The notes under the pieces are model-generated. The model saw only the letters and a program-made list of their open reading frames with translations. It did not search any database and was not told where the DNA came from. Below are positions 45,718-58,309 of a DNA stretch of 64,000 nucleotides, one piece after another. Source of the stretch: Bretschneidera sinensis (Eukaryota; Streptophyta; Magnoliopsida; Brassicales; Akaniaceae). Made by a program: the position numbers and the translations under genes. How positions within the stretch are numbered: position 1 is the stretch's first letter; every line of letters begins with the position of its first letter. The DNA lies in NCBI GenBank assembly GCA_023935145.1, contig CM043700.1:62151620-62215619 (forward strand), written 5' to 3'.

Positions 45718-46235
45718 ATCTTAGGCTTTATTTTTTCTTTACGAATGGAGTCGGAGTTAATCAAACCGATGCATCTTAACGGTTGTAGAAATTCAACTGT
45801 GATGATGAAAATGCAGTAAATATAGAATCAAGTGAGACACAAATTTCTAAGTTAATATGTAGCGCATGTACATGTGAGTTAAATTTTTGGAAAAATTATA
45901 AAAACTCACATAACATTTGGACGTCACAACACTTACCTACCTATTGTATGAGAAATTACATTTACTTACTTAGTCCTATTCGAAAATTTAAAATTTTCAA
46001 CAAATATCTCCCTCTGTCAAATTTTCTGGTTGTTTTTTAGTCAACAATTAAATCCATGTCATCATTTTTATTAAAAGCCCTGGAATACCCCTTACATGCA
46101 CACAACTTTCCATCCCAAAAAAATCATACTGCACTATTTCTCTCCCATTTTCCCACAAACCAAACATGTCTCTCCCATGAATCAAGCAAAAATACCAACT
46201 GAAAACTCATTAATCAAACAAATAATACCCAAAAT

Positions 46236-46769
46236 TCAAGCAAAATAAGCCCAGAAAATCATACCAGACATTGCCTTCTCTAAAGTTCTCCCGGACCACT
46301 TGTAATACGGTCCATTCCGTTTGGACGCCGACGTGGCAACTTCGTTGTCGCGTTTCTCGACGAATAGCTTCCTCGATGGAGGTCGTAGTGACAAACTTAT
46401 TAAGCCTCGAAACATCGTTGTTGCTACCTTCACAGTCGAATAGGAGATCCCGGATGAATAGCGGGAAAACTGTACGAATCTAACTGTTCTGGAAAGCATC
46501 ATCGTCAATTGTCGACGATTCATCGGGTTTCGTGCAAGCGAACGAGGACTCTTCCTCTTCTTCTTCTTCTTCTTCCTCTCTTTCAGCTTCATTAGCATCA
46601 AAGTATCATTCTTATTCTTTATCAAGCTCTCTTGATTTCTTTGTGCTTCTTCGAGGACCTTTACATTTATTTTTGCTCCAAAATCTCCATTGAATTTACC
46701 AGATATGTCTACAAATTGATTTGCTCTATTGAAGCTTGGAGATGACGGTTGAGAAGAACTCACTTGCAT
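46236..46769 (-). pseudogene. DUF1645-like gene, 5' part with frame changes
   Basis: The ATG at 46769 opens MQVSSSQPSSPSFNRANQFV. After a Glu-rich stretch readable in the neighbouring frame, that frame gives SFACTKPDES, FQNS-stop-IRTVFPLF and RDLLFDC. The original frame then resumes with LRPPSRKLFVEKRDNE and GPYYKWSGRTLEKAMSG. In my recollection, plant DUF1645 proteins have FSFACTNPDGS, IRPIFPLFNRDLL and LRPPLRKLFVEERD in that order. Two opposite frame changes around a GAA repeat, plus a stop, separate the parts. Similarity ends at SG/GTATGA, a possible donor, and the Ser-rich C-terminal region is not found. The function of DUF1645 proteins is unclear. It sits between two Copia LTRs. Confidence 0.68.
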
Positions 46770-47310
46770 TCTCTTAACAAAAATCTACTTTTATTTTCTC
46801 TTCTTTTTTTTAGAAAATGCATTTTGATGGTGAATTTTTGAATTTTTTTATTTTATTATTATTATTATTATTATTTTGTGGTGCAGAAATAATGAATTGA
46901 TTAGTTTGTGGGTGGGGTTTTAATAAGGATGAGAAGTAGGAAGAAAAGCTACAACCATTTAATTAATTATTTAATTTTAATTTTAATTTTTTATTTATGT
47001 TGTCTGAGGAATTGATGTTACTGTTGATAGAGTTGTTAAACTTCTCAAATGGAAGAAAATGGAAGAACATGAGGAGTTTTGATATCGTGAGACTTGAGAG
47101 AGAGACGAGCAAGGTGAGGAGAGAGAGAAGAGTTTCAAATTTGTTCAAAATGGGCTCTATAAATAGCCCAATGAAAAAAGGACCTAGATGAAAATCATTA
47201 AATGAAACATGAACATGGTGACTGAGAAAGAGATGAGAGAGAGAGAGAGAATGATGAGGAGGGGGAGGAGAGAGACGCGAGGAGAGCGAGAGAATAGGAG
47301 ACACAGATCT
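46770..47310 (-). promoter_or_regulatory. Putative leader and promoter of the DUF1645-like gene
   Basis: On the minus strand CTATTTATAG (about 47166-47157) lies inside the palindrome GGGCT...AGCCC. It is followed by a CT-rich leader up to the ATG at 46769. A (GA)n stretch at 47228-47295 lies upstream. This suggests the fragment retains its own promoter rather than being a processed copy. Confidence 0.4.
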
Positions 47311-48499
47311 AGATGCATTTCATATTTGGGGAAAATGAGTTCTCTCTGCCTCAGACTATTATATGTGAGGGCGTTTTCGTTTTTTCGTCTTTTCCATCCA
47401 CCGATATAATATTTTGTCTAGTAAAAAACAGTCAAAGTAGATAAATGTAATTTCCCAAACAATAGATAGGTAAGTGTCGTGGCATCTGTGTGTTAGGTGG
47501 GTTTCTATAATTTTTCCTAAATTTTTTATTAATTTGATGTGCATGATTTATAGATTCAGCATAAGTAAATTTTTATGCCACAAGTATATTTGCGGTTTGG
47601 TATTTTAGTATTCCTTGTTTCTATTTGCTCTCTAGTTGTTTTAATATGAGATTGGTGCTTTTTATTCACTGGAAGTCAAATGTACTTGTAAGAAAGAAAT
47701 CTAGAAAGATGTTTATTTTATTTGTTTCTTGTGGTCTATTATTGGCTTGAAAGCATCAGAGACTTGGAGTAGAAAATGGAACATATGTTTAAAAAGGTTG
47801 ATGGTATGCTGAAACGTGGCTTACATTTATTTTAAAATTAATTGGTGAAGCTTCTGTTCATTCCTCAATATTTTAAGTGTTTTCACTACTCTTTGTGATA
47901 TATAATTTTTTAGTTGATATCATTGTATTTTGTTATCGGAAATCTATGGCTGATACCATCACAATATAGCATGTAATCAATGGACGATATATGCTATAAT
48001 TACTCTTGAATAAGTTGTACTCATAATATCAGTCATATTGATCAATCTAATCATTTTAGTAGAAATGATATATTAAATCTTTTGAGTTGCAGTTATTTTC
48101 TTGCTCTAATCTGGCTTGAGAAACTGTGTTACAGTAAGGTGCATACACAAAAAGTTAATGGCTCTTACTCCTTAATCTATTGAATTTTGATTAATTAATA
48201 TGTTGATTGTGTTAATTTTCAGTTTATTATATCTTAAAGTGTGGAGGTATTTGATATATTATTGAATACCATAAATGTATTTTGTTGTGTATGAGTATGC
48301 TTGTGTGTTGATAACATAATGAATTTGAAACTAAATTTTGATTGATGTAAATAACATCAAGACATATCTATCTTCTAAAATTAAAATGAAAATCTGGATG
48401 AAATAGATGTTATTCTGGAATTAAAATTAGAAAGCATATAGTGGGGGTTATGTTTTGAGAGAATGTTGAATAAATTTCAGCATTCAGTCTTTAAAGAAT
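47311..48499. other. No gene recognised
   Basis: AT-rich sequence without a convincing open frame, between the DUF1645-like promoter and the Copia remnant. It may contain decayed element C interior. Confidence 0.4.
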
Positions 48500-49685
48500 A
48501 TGTAAATTAAATAGATAGACTAGTAGTCTGTTTGTGGAAAATTGTAGTATCTTTGGCAGAATTTTTGGTTATATTGAGAAGGCAATTGATTTGGAAATGT
48601 TCTACTATGATAATCTAGTTGTGTCAAGAGGATACATTGATGCTATGATAATCTAGTTGTATCACGAGGACACACCGATGGTAGTTGGATGACGAGAGTA
48701 TGAGATATATAATATCAAAGAGGAGGTGATGTCTCTTGAAAGAGTAAAACAAACCTGTATGTCTCACACAATGAAATCTGAATTAATTGTCTGGACAACA
48801 ATTTAGAAAGAGATAGAATGGATTAATTAGAAATTTATTGTTGGAAATAAATTTTGTGGCCACATCCTATACTTTCAAAATCTATCATTGTGATAATAAA
48901 TTTTTGTCGATGACCTATAGTGATACCTAAAATTGTAAGTCTAGACATAAAAGTCAAAGACGTGGCTCATGAGTTTGTGAGACAAATTGTTAATAGGAAA
49001 TCAAGTAAGACTTGATTATTTCTCTTATAAAAATTATCTCTAGGGAGTTAGTAAGAATGATATAATTTAATATGAGCTGAAACCTTATATAAATTATCAC
49101 CAATAATGGAAAGCCGACCTTATTCTAGTACTTAACTAGCTATAAGGTTTAATGGGTAAAAACAAGTTATTGTATAGTGATTGTTATTATTAACAATTGT
49201 GAGCCCGTAAAATAGAAAGTCAGTACTGTCTGTTACGTATCTTAGAAGTTCAGTTCAACTTTTAATGAAGCCTAAAACAATTTGTAAATGTGTCCTAAGT
49301 AACGAAGACACATTGTAGAGCTTCACTGATATGAACTTAGAAGTGGTGTCACTTCTTAAGAGAGTTTAAGGTTTACTCTCGAGAGAGTTTATGAAACCAG
49401 GTACAAGCACATTGCCATATTTGTGCCAAGTATAAATCAGACCTTCTCACCAAGATAAAAGAACGATATATGTGTGGTATCTCCAATTCTATAATAAAAA
49501 GTTACTAATTTAATGCTATTAATCAATTAGATACTCTATAAAGTCTTGAGATATTTACTCGAAGTAAATATTTAAATCGAAAGATATCTTTACATATGCA
49601 TATCAATCTCAGTTACCTTGGCTGTAAATTTTCTCTAAATTGTTTATCAAAGAAAAGTTTTGTTTTTCTAACAAAAGTGGAGGAT
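48500..49685 (+). pseudogene. Copia 3' region (RNase H and 3' non-coding) of element C
   Basis: The region around 48740-49020 reads KQTCMSH, MKSELIVW and, after stops, fragments resembling the Copia RNase H and its tail (for example DIKVKDVAHEF with a shift). The next 600 bp are the 3' non-coding part. It ends CAAAAGTGGAGGAT directly before TGTTGG at 49686, a typical Copia PPT and 3' LTR start. Everything is heavily decayed. Confidence 0.55.
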
Positions 49686-50298
49686 TGTTGGAAAAACAAG
49701 ATTCAATCGACTGAATGATTTATCCAGTCAACTGAATGAAGGACAGAAAGTCACTGTCTGTTTTTCTCTAGTCGACTGAACAAATCATTCAGTCGATTGA
49801 ATACCCAACACTGGATACTTTTTCCTTTTGAAATGTTGATTCAGTTAACTGAATAAAACATTCAGTCGACTAAATGGTTGTTATTTTAAAATCTAAGTTT
49901 TGCAAGCAATCATTTTTCATAGAGTTGTGTCTCATAACTCATACCTCTTGACTTCTATAAATTTATGGAAGTTAAGAGACGTTAAAAATAACTGTTCTTT
50001 CAATCTTAAAAAACTTTTCTTCTTCTTTTTTTTAATCTCCTAAGATTTTTACTGCCATTGTTATCACTGTTTCAAGGAGAGTTCTTATGGATTCTATAGA
50101 TTTGCTATCTGTAAATCCCAGAGACTTGGTGTATCCTGGAGGATAATTGTTTGTAACCCATTAGCAAACTTCTTACGAAGTGGGGATAAATAAAGCCTTA
50201 AGGAAAACATTGATTAATGCGATTCAAAGTCTTGAATTTGTTTTCCTTAATATTCTTTAATTTCTAGTGTTTGATTCTTACTCCAAAAATTGTACCCA
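49686..50298 (+). repeat. 3' LTR of Copia element C
   Basis: It starts TGTTGGAAAAACAAGATTC next to a PPT and ends near ATTGTACCCA. A TATA box TATAAAT lies at 49956-49962. Six copies of a palindromic TTCAGTCGACTGAA-like motif lie in 49698-49875. Flanking five-base sequences do not match those of the left LTR, so no target duplication is supported. Confidence 0.85.
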
Positions 50299-50689
50299 TA
50301 ACTGCAACCATAAAGCCAAAACCTCAATTTATTGGAACAGCTTCCAGAATAATTAAATAAATAAAAAACTAACATCCATGACAACTATATTTAAGTCCTC
50401 CATTTGGGATGTTGCTTATCTATAACACTATATTTGAGTCTACTGTGACTACAAGCAGTAAGAACAACCACAAAAATTTGTTATCCATGAAGATTTACTA
50501 TCTTGGAATGACTAAACTTTGTCATACAAATACAATGGTAAGAAAATCAGTGATTCAGTTATTACTGTACAAAAAAAAAAAAAAAAAAAAAACATATGAC
50601 ACAAACACCAATCCATAACACAAATTTTTCTTCAATTATACTAAACTAATACAACAATATAGCTTTAAAGTGCTTCTCTTAATCTTACT
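50299..50689. other. Short host-like stretch with poly(A)
   Basis: No gene was found. An A-run of more than 20 occurs at about 50571-50592. Confidence 0.5.
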
Positions 50690-50989
50690 CTAAGAACCAA
50701 ACCAATGTATAGATATTACAATCATAACACTCTTCCAACCATTTCTATTATTATTGGCAGGTCTCCTCATATCCATTTCGATATTCCTCTCCATTGCATG
50801 TGGCACGTCAAGCTCAGTATTCAATTCAACAAGCCTAGATTGAGAAGTATTAAGCTCAGCTTGCAGTTTCACTATCTTCTTTATTATATGATTCAACATT
50901 TCCCTGCATTGTGGACATGGAGGATGATCAACCCATTCAACATTTGAACCTGTCAGGAATCGCAACCTTACCTCATGCCAATCAAACAC
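50690..50989 (-). pseudogene. Possible C-terminal exon of a GRF-zinc-finger-like protein
   Basis: On the minus strand, after a possible acceptor CTGACAG (about 50957), the frame reads NVEWVDHPPCPQCREMLNHI. A coiled-coil-like KIVKLQAELNTSQSRLVELN segment follows, with a hydrophobic end (VMIVISIHWF) before the stop. Small plant proteins with a GRF zinc finger followed by a WVD-type motif, coiled coil and hydrophobic tail have this shape. The zinc-finger part itself is not here; 58140-58306 may hold it. This is an inference from layout, with moderate doubt. Confidence 0.4.
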
Positions 50990-52406
50990 ATTTACTGATA
51001 TAAGATTTAGATCTGTATCTAATCATTAATAAAAGCAAGAACTATTGATTATTAAGGCTATGCAAACATTTCTCATATTTCAAACACAGGCTAAATAGAT
51101 TAATCCCATAAAAAAAACTTGAACCTCACTTCAACTATTCAATTCATTCAATCTTTCCAGTCTGCCTTACAAACACTTCTCATCTCAATATATCAAAACA
51201 GAAAAGTCTACCATCATCACGAAACAAGAAACTAGGACCAAATCAAGTCAAATCAGTAGTAACTAGAGTAATACTAATAAAGACTCACATTGGTTTAACA
51301 AAATCCCATTCCAAAAGATTTCGAAGCCAACCAATAAATCACTTATACATACTTTTCAATATGATGCAATGACCAACTACTATAGCGCTAAAACAATCAA
51401 CCACACCCCTAATCATGTGTAGAAGATATGGATAACAATCAACAACATCACCTAAATATTTCTACAGATAACTAGAACTTAAATTTCTAAGTCATGTCTA
51501 AGAACTAGCCAATTTCACTCTAAAATGGTGCACCCTTCAACAGTAAATACAATCTATAGACAGTCAAACAAACTAAACATTTTAAGCTACACTGACCCAA
51601 AACAAACAACCCTAATCAAACAAAAAAATAAAAAACTAACACACACATCCACGTTAAAGTCACTGACACGATAAAATAATTAGAAGGCCAAATTGTATTT
51701 GACAATGTTGACAAGTAGCAAAAACTCTAGCAAAGTGTACCTGATTTGCAATGGTTTCTCTTGAAAGCTTCTTTTGTTTTGCATCAACAGCAAGCCATTA
51801 CAAAAAAAGTCAATACATAAACACTATTACTTATAACTCAAGGATCTCGATATCTAGACAATCATAAGTAAAAACATAAACATAATTCAAAACCAAGATT
51901 TCCACAAATTCAGCAAACAAACCTTTTTTCCCAAAAAAAAAAATCTAACTTCAGTGATAGAGAGAGTTATTGAGAGACAAAGAGAAAGCAACGATGATTA
52001 TGGGTAACCTCAACGGTGATAGTGATGGAAGAAGACTGTAAAGAATAAAGAACTATACTTAGGTCAAACTAAAAACATATATGCTTGTTAGAAATTTTTC
52101 GATTAGGTTATTTTGATTTGGTCGAAGCTTACCATGCTCACTTAAGGTCGAAGTTTTTCCCTTTCGAAATTATAAAGAAATTAAAGAGGACAATGACGGA
52201 AAGGTAAAGTGAATGGAGGACGGTAAGATTTTGGAGAGCATAGTGACGGTGAGATTTTGGGCAAAGAGGACGGAGAACGGTGAGGCTTGGCTTTCACATA
52301 AAGAGATGGAAAGAGGGGAGAGATAGAGAGAAGGGAGAGATGCAAAAGAGAAAGAGAGAGGAGGGAAAGATGTAAATGAAGAGAGTTTTAGAATAGATAG
52401 TGTAAA
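50990..52406. other. No gene recognised (possible introns of the GRF-like gene)
   Basis: AT-rich, with stops in all frames. The purine-rich 52160-52400 (GGAGAGA runs) could be leader or promoter sequence of a minus-strand gene. Nothing firmer can be said. Confidence 0.4.
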
Positions 52407-54403
52407 TGTAACGACTCATCTCGATTTGGCCACCCCCGAGATGGCGTCGTTACATTTTGAAATCCCAGTAAGACACATGTATGCAACAATATAAAAACAT
52501 CAACTGAATTATCTACATACATATATCCTCAACTCTCAATAGGGAAGTTACATTATTAAGATCCCAACTGAAATATTAAATACAACATATTATGCATGAA
52601 TATTTACAAATATTTTTTTTTCCATTAGTTTGAGGATGTGGACCACGTGGCTTACAGATAATGACTCGGTCTAAATCTTAGCTCACCAATCTATCTGTCA
52701 TGTCTGCTACCTGAAATTATTTAACAATGAGAAGTGAGTTTCACAAGCTCAGTGAATTAAATTTACTAGAAATATTCAATTGTTCAAATAGTCTTCCAAT
52801 ATTTATTCATCTATATCTCATATAATTCGATAATAGCATTCTATTATCACTACTTATATCATAATCCTCATTCTTTATCAATATCTTCTTCTCATATATT
52901 TAATCATCTTGAAACTATCAATTCTATCTCATAATTACCTCATTATGAGATTCACAACATATAATCAATCACTCAAATAATTCTTATCATATCATACTTT
53001 CATATTTCTTTCTTATCATATTTGTCTCTCTGTGAGACTCATTCATCTATCAATAAACTTACAATCATAAATAACACTTTAGCATCTCAAGCAATAATAA
53101 TCAATATTTAAAGCAAATATAATGCATGAATTTAAATTATATTATTATTTGGGAACGTCTTCCCACATGTCGACATGCTTGATCTTAGACTAGCTGTCTT
53201 CCCGGTTCTTTTATTTTCAGCATATATCGACTGCCACGGTTTGATTTAGATCGGCTGCCTTCTCGGTTCTTTTATATCCAACATATATCAGCTGTCATAG
53301 TTTTTATTTCATTTAGACCGGTTGTCTTACCGGTTCTTTTCATTTCATGCATATGCATATGAACAATAATATGAAATATGCATATGAGCAATAACATAAA
53401 CAAGCATACATTCAACCATTCAATTTAGTTGTCCAGCTCTTTCTCAAAACTATTATTTTTATCATATTCTTTAAATTATTTCCTCATATCATATCAAATT
53501 ATCAATCATAGCTTGTCAAGAATTTAATTTATCTCTTCATTTTATATTTAATCAAGTCATTATTTCAATAATATTACTTCTCATATAATAAATCTTTAAC
53601 ATATAAATTATTCTTACCATATCCATCAACCAACTTTCATCTATCATCCAGTCATAAGTTAATAATTAATTCAAATATCATCACTTTTTATTTCATATTT
53701 ATCTCGATTATTAAATGTAAATCTAACTTATCAAGTAGCATTTAGAGTTTCCTGTGGATTACCTCCTTGTCTTTTCTGCTCTTTTCAATAATTTCCCCTT
53801 ATTGCTGATCATCAACACCTAACATGATATTTTTATTAAAATTTATAATTTATTATTCAATTATTTCATAATTCATACCCTTTAAATTTTCATATCAAAT
53901 TCCAGATAATTTCATTTATGTATAATTTCAAAAATAAAATACACATTATTACCTTTTGTTTTTCTTAAAGCTTTCCTCGAATCTCTTTTAAAATTCTCCC
54001 GTAAACCTTTTTAAAATTTCAACCTTTCTTTCAGTCTCAAAGTATTTAAAGAATAGAGTAATTTAGATTGAAGAAAGAAGAAAAACAAATTGGATTTGAT
54101 AAGAAAAAATAAAATAAAACTAAAACATTACACACACACACACACAACCTAACCGCTTACTTTGTGCCACCGTTTTGCACCATTGTAATTGTGGTGCTTA
54201 GTGTCTTAAGCACGTTGGGCGACAACACCTGGACTCCAGGTATTGTCCATGGTTTTCTTTTTCTTTTTCTTTTCTCCTAAACATCCAAAAAAATCCAAAG
54301 GAATTTTTTTTCAATAATAAATCATGCATATATATTATTTTAATTTCATGTCATATTTATCAAATTACTTCTTTACCTTTACTTTAAGAACATGAGTATT
54401 ACA
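52407..54403 (-). repeat. 3' LTR of element I
   Basis: The partner is 56042-58119. It includes several GACCGGYTGTCTTCCCGGTTC-like short tandem repeats at 53190-53340 and a (CA)n stretch at 54129-54148. GAGTATTACA ends it on the right. Confidence 0.92.
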
Positions 54404-55954
54404 ATTCTACCTACCTTATAAAAATTTTATCTCCAAAATTTTCTTACCTAATTCATGAAAAAGTTAAGAGTATTTTTTCCTCATTTTTGCGTCATGGTTC
54501 CAAGTAATTTCTTCAACATCTTTGTTCTGCCATATTACTTGAATCAAATGAATGACTTTATTATGCAAGACTTGTTCATTTCTGTCTAGAATTTTGACTG
54601 GTACTTGCATAAAGGTCAAATTTTTTGAAATTCTACAGCCTAATTCGGAATACTATGGGATTCATCATGTAAACACTTTCTCAAAAGTGAAACATGAAAA
54701 ACATTGTGTAATTGCTTTAACTCTGGAGGCAATTCCAAGACAGATGTCACATCTGATTACATCTAAAGCAAACTCTTGCCTCTCGATCATACATCAGATT
54801 ACCATTTCCTCTTAGTGGCATACATACTCTTCTATCATAACTCCCAATTCCCATAGCATGTCTCCCAAAGCTAGGGGTCCCACCGATATTACTTTGAGCT
54901 ACAGAAGTAACAAACCCTGCTTGCCTTTGACTCTATACTACAGTTCATTGTGACAAGGAACGCCCCCTCTAGGGTGCTCTCCCACCCTGCAAACTTATAC
55001 TGCTACCACCTTTGAGTCCCTCAAATCTAGACCTCTTTAGCCAATCCCTCCAAACTCTAAACTCTATTAAATCATTCTCAATCTGTAATGCTTTATCTAC
55101 CAGTATAGTATAATTCTCAATACCCATATAAGAGTGTTTAGTCCGAATTTCATAGCGTAACCGTCTAAAAATCGCTTACATTTCTTCTCCTCCGTATTCA
55201 CTAACTCAAGTAAAAACCTCGATAGGGCTATAAATCTACTATCATACTCAGCCGCAGATAAAGCACTCTGCCTTAAATGAATAAAATCACTCTCCTGTTA
55301 TGCTCAAAATGTATCTAGAAAATACTTCGAAAAGAACACATTCTTAAACTTATACCAAGTTAAAAGTTGTTCTATCTGTGTACTCAATCTAGGCAGAATA
55401 TCCTCCCACCATTGAGAAGTCTCACCTTCCAGCATAAATGAAGCAAAAGCAACCTTCTGTCTATCTATCACTAGTAAGACTTCAAAATAATTCTCAACAT
55501 GTTTAATCCATTGTTCAGCTTCCATGGGATTTATAAATCCTCTAAAAGACTGAGGTTTAAACTTAAGAAATCTCACAAAACAATCCCCTTGTATCTCATA
55601 TGCAAACACACCCTCTCCCTCATGAGTTTCTTGTCTCGCCACATCAGGTTCTATTCTAATCCCTTCCTCTAATCTCCTCTGCAAATTATTAGCCCTTTCT
55701 TTTGCTGCATTCATTCTCTCAATAGCACGATCAAGAACTTCTCTCAACCAATCCCTCTTAATCTCAGATTCTCTCTCACCTCTACTAGTACTAGCTGCAC
55801 TAGCAACCTGTTCCCTTGTATGAACCATATACTCAACCTGCCCCTCTGCTTCAACTTTTCTAAATATTGGAGGTCTACCACGTCCCCTCTGATTCAAAAC
55901 TCTACCTCTAGCTCTAGCTCTAGCACGTCTACGTGTCATCCTCAGACTCTGCAT
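54404..55954 (-). pseudogene. Gag and integrase end of element I
   Basis: The ATG at 55954 opens MQSLRMTRRRARARARGRVL. To 55304 the frame is open: EWLREVLDRAIERMN-like coiled segment, then FLKFKPQSFRGFINPMEAEQ and WWEDILPRLSTQ of the retrotransposon gag core. After shifts, KRSRFEGLKGGSS and a decayed knuckle region follow to about 54745. There the sequence jumps to LPPELKQLHNVFHVSLLRKC (about 54740-54680), the end of a Tekay-type integrase, before the PPT side. The primer site, degraded to TTTGGTAGAAGAGC, is at 56035-56020. Confidence 0.87.
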
Positions 55955-56041
55955 TAAAATATAGTTTATTTAAATCTTTCACTTCTTTAAATTTTTATGC
56001 AGTCTATAGAATCATAAAGCCTAATGCTCTTCTACCAAAGT

Positions 56042-58119
56042 TGTAAAGATACATCCCGGGTTGGCCACCCCCGAGATGGTGTCATCACATTTTGAAATCC
56101 CAGCAAGGCACATATATGCAACAATATAAAAACATCAACTGAGTTATTTACATACATATATCCTCAACCTTCAACAGAGGAGTTACATTATTAAGATCAC
56201 AACTGAAACATTATATACAACATATTATGCATGAATATTTATAAATATTTTTTTCCTTTCATTAGTCAGAGGATGTGGACCACGTGGCTTACAGATAATG
56301 ACTCAATCTGAATCTCAGCTCACCAATCTATCTGTCCTGCCTGCTACCTGAAATTATTTAACAATGAGAAATGACCTTCACAAGCTCAAGGAATTAAATT
56401 TACTAGAAGTATTCAATTGTTCAAATGGTATTCCAATATTCATTCATCTATATCTCATATAATTCGATAATAGCATTCTATTATTACTACTCATATCATA
56501 ATCCTCATCCTTTATCAATCTCTTCTTCTCATATATTTAATCATATTGAGACTATCAATTCTATCTCATAATTACCTCGTTATGAGGTTCACAATATATA
56601 ATCAATCATTCAGATAATTCTTATCATATCATACTTTCATATTTCTTTGTGAGACTCATTCACCTATCAATAAATTTACAATGAAGAATAACACTTTAGT
56701 ATCTCAAGCAATAATAATCAATATTTAAAGCAAATGCAATACATGGATTTAAATTATATTATTATTTGGGAACGTCTTCTCACATGTCGAAATGTTTTAT
56801 CTTAGACCGGCTACCTTCTCGGTTCTTTCGTTTCCAATATATACCGACTGTCACAGTTTCATTTAGACCGGTTATCTTCCTGGTTCTTTTATTTCTAGTT
56901 TAGACCAGCTACCTTCTCGATTCTTTTGTTTCCAACATATACCGACTGTCACGGTTTCATTTAGATCGGTTGTCTTCTCGGTTCTTTTATTTTCAGCATA
57001 TATCGGCTGTCGCGGTTTCATTTAGATCGTTTGCCTTCTTAGTTCTTTTATTTCGTTTAGACTGGCTGTCTTCCCATTTCTTTTCATTTCATGCATATGC
57101 ATATGAGTAATAACATAAAACAAACATACTTTCAACCATTTAATTTAACTATCCAGCTCTTTCTCAAAATTATTATTTTTTATCATATTCATTAAATTAT
57201 CTCCTCACATATCATATCAAATTATCAATCATAGCTTGTCAAGAATTTCATTTATCCATTCATTATATATTTAATCAAGTCATTATCTCAATAATATTAT
57301 TTCTCATATAATAAATCTTTAACATATCAATTATTCCTATCATATCCATCAACCAACTTTCATCTATCATCCAATCATAGGTTAATAATTAATTCAAATA
57401 TCATCACTTTATATTTCATATTTATCTCAATTACTAAAAGTAAATCTACCTCACGACGTAGCACATAGAGCTACCCGTGGATCACCTCCTTGCCTTTTTT
57501 GCTCTTTTAAGTAATTTTCCTTAATTGTTGATCATCAATACTTGACATAATATTTATATTAAAATTTTAATTTATTATTCAATTCTTCCATAATTCATAC
57601 CTTTTAAATTTTCACATCAAATTCTGGATAATTTCATATATGTATAATTTCAAAAATAAAATACATATTATTACCTTTTGTTTTTATTAAAGCTTTCCTC
57701 GAATATCTTTTAAAATTTTCCTATAAATTTCTTCAAAATTTTAATCTTTCAACCTTTCTTTCAGTCCCCAAGTGTTTAAAGAAATAGAGTAATTTAGATT
57801 GAAAAAAGAATAAAACCAAACCGGATTTGGTAAGAATAATTAAAATAATATATATATATATACACACACACACTAACCGCGCACTCTATGCCACCGTTTT
57901 GAACTATTGTAATTGTAGTGCTTAGTGTCCCTAGCACGTTAAGCGACAACACCTGGACTCCAGGTGTTGTCCACAGTTTTTATCTTTTTTTTCTTTTTCT
58001 TTACTCCCAAACGTCCAAAAAAATTGCAATATATAAATCTTTTATATATATTATTTTAATTCCAAGTCACATTTATCAAATTACTTCTTTACCCTTACTT
58101 TAAGAACACGAGTATTACA
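56042..58119 (-). repeat. 5' LTR of element I
   Basis: It is the direct repeat of 52407-54403, starting TGTAAAGATACATCCCGGG on the plus strand. It has more copies of the ACCGGYTGYCTTC-type short repeat (56805-57080) and a (TA)n(CA)n stretch at 57848-57872. Confidence 0.92.
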
Positions 58120-58139
58120 CGGGTATTACTTTAAGAACA

Positions 58140-58306
58140 CAGCCACCTTTTTTTGGTCTTCTAATCTTCATTGGAATCATTCTTCCAACTTCACTAAGAC
58201 CACAAGAGCAGAAGGATCTCTGAGGATAATCCCTGCGCGAGGAAATTTTCCTTAGCCAAAGAAGGTTGGTCAAGCTTCTACTTTTTGCAAAATAAATTGC
58301 TAGCAT
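58140..58306 (-). pseudogene. Possible zinc-finger exon of the GRF-like gene
   Basis: The minus-strand frame reads RDYPQRSFCSCGLSEVGRMI, then RRPKKGGCV. A C-x-C-G-L start is how plant GRF zinc fingers begin, but the later NPGR and Cys positions are not visible. Element I separates it from 50690-50989, which would supply the following WVD segment. The call is tentative. Confidence 0.3.
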
Positions 58307-58309
58307 GAT

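Larger units (their letters stand above)
52407..58119 (-). mobile_element. Element I: Tekay/Del-like Gypsy deletion derivative
   Basis: LTRs of about 2.0 kb at 52407-54403 and 56042-58119 (TGTAA...ATTACA on the plus strand) enclose only about 1.6 kb. The interior keeps the PBS, gag and the last part of integrase; protease to integrase core are deleted. Flanking five-mers (GTAAA, CGGGT) do not match, so no target duplication is supported. A second ACTTTAAGAACAC motif just outside the right LTR suggests a rearranged border. It is the same family as the mosaic at 36422-40530. Confidence 0.9.

Noticed and set aside
49686..50298. Copia element C as a complete element from 45278
   Set aside because: No primer site after the left LTR, no matching target duplication, and host-like sequence inside; only the right LTR has its PPT.
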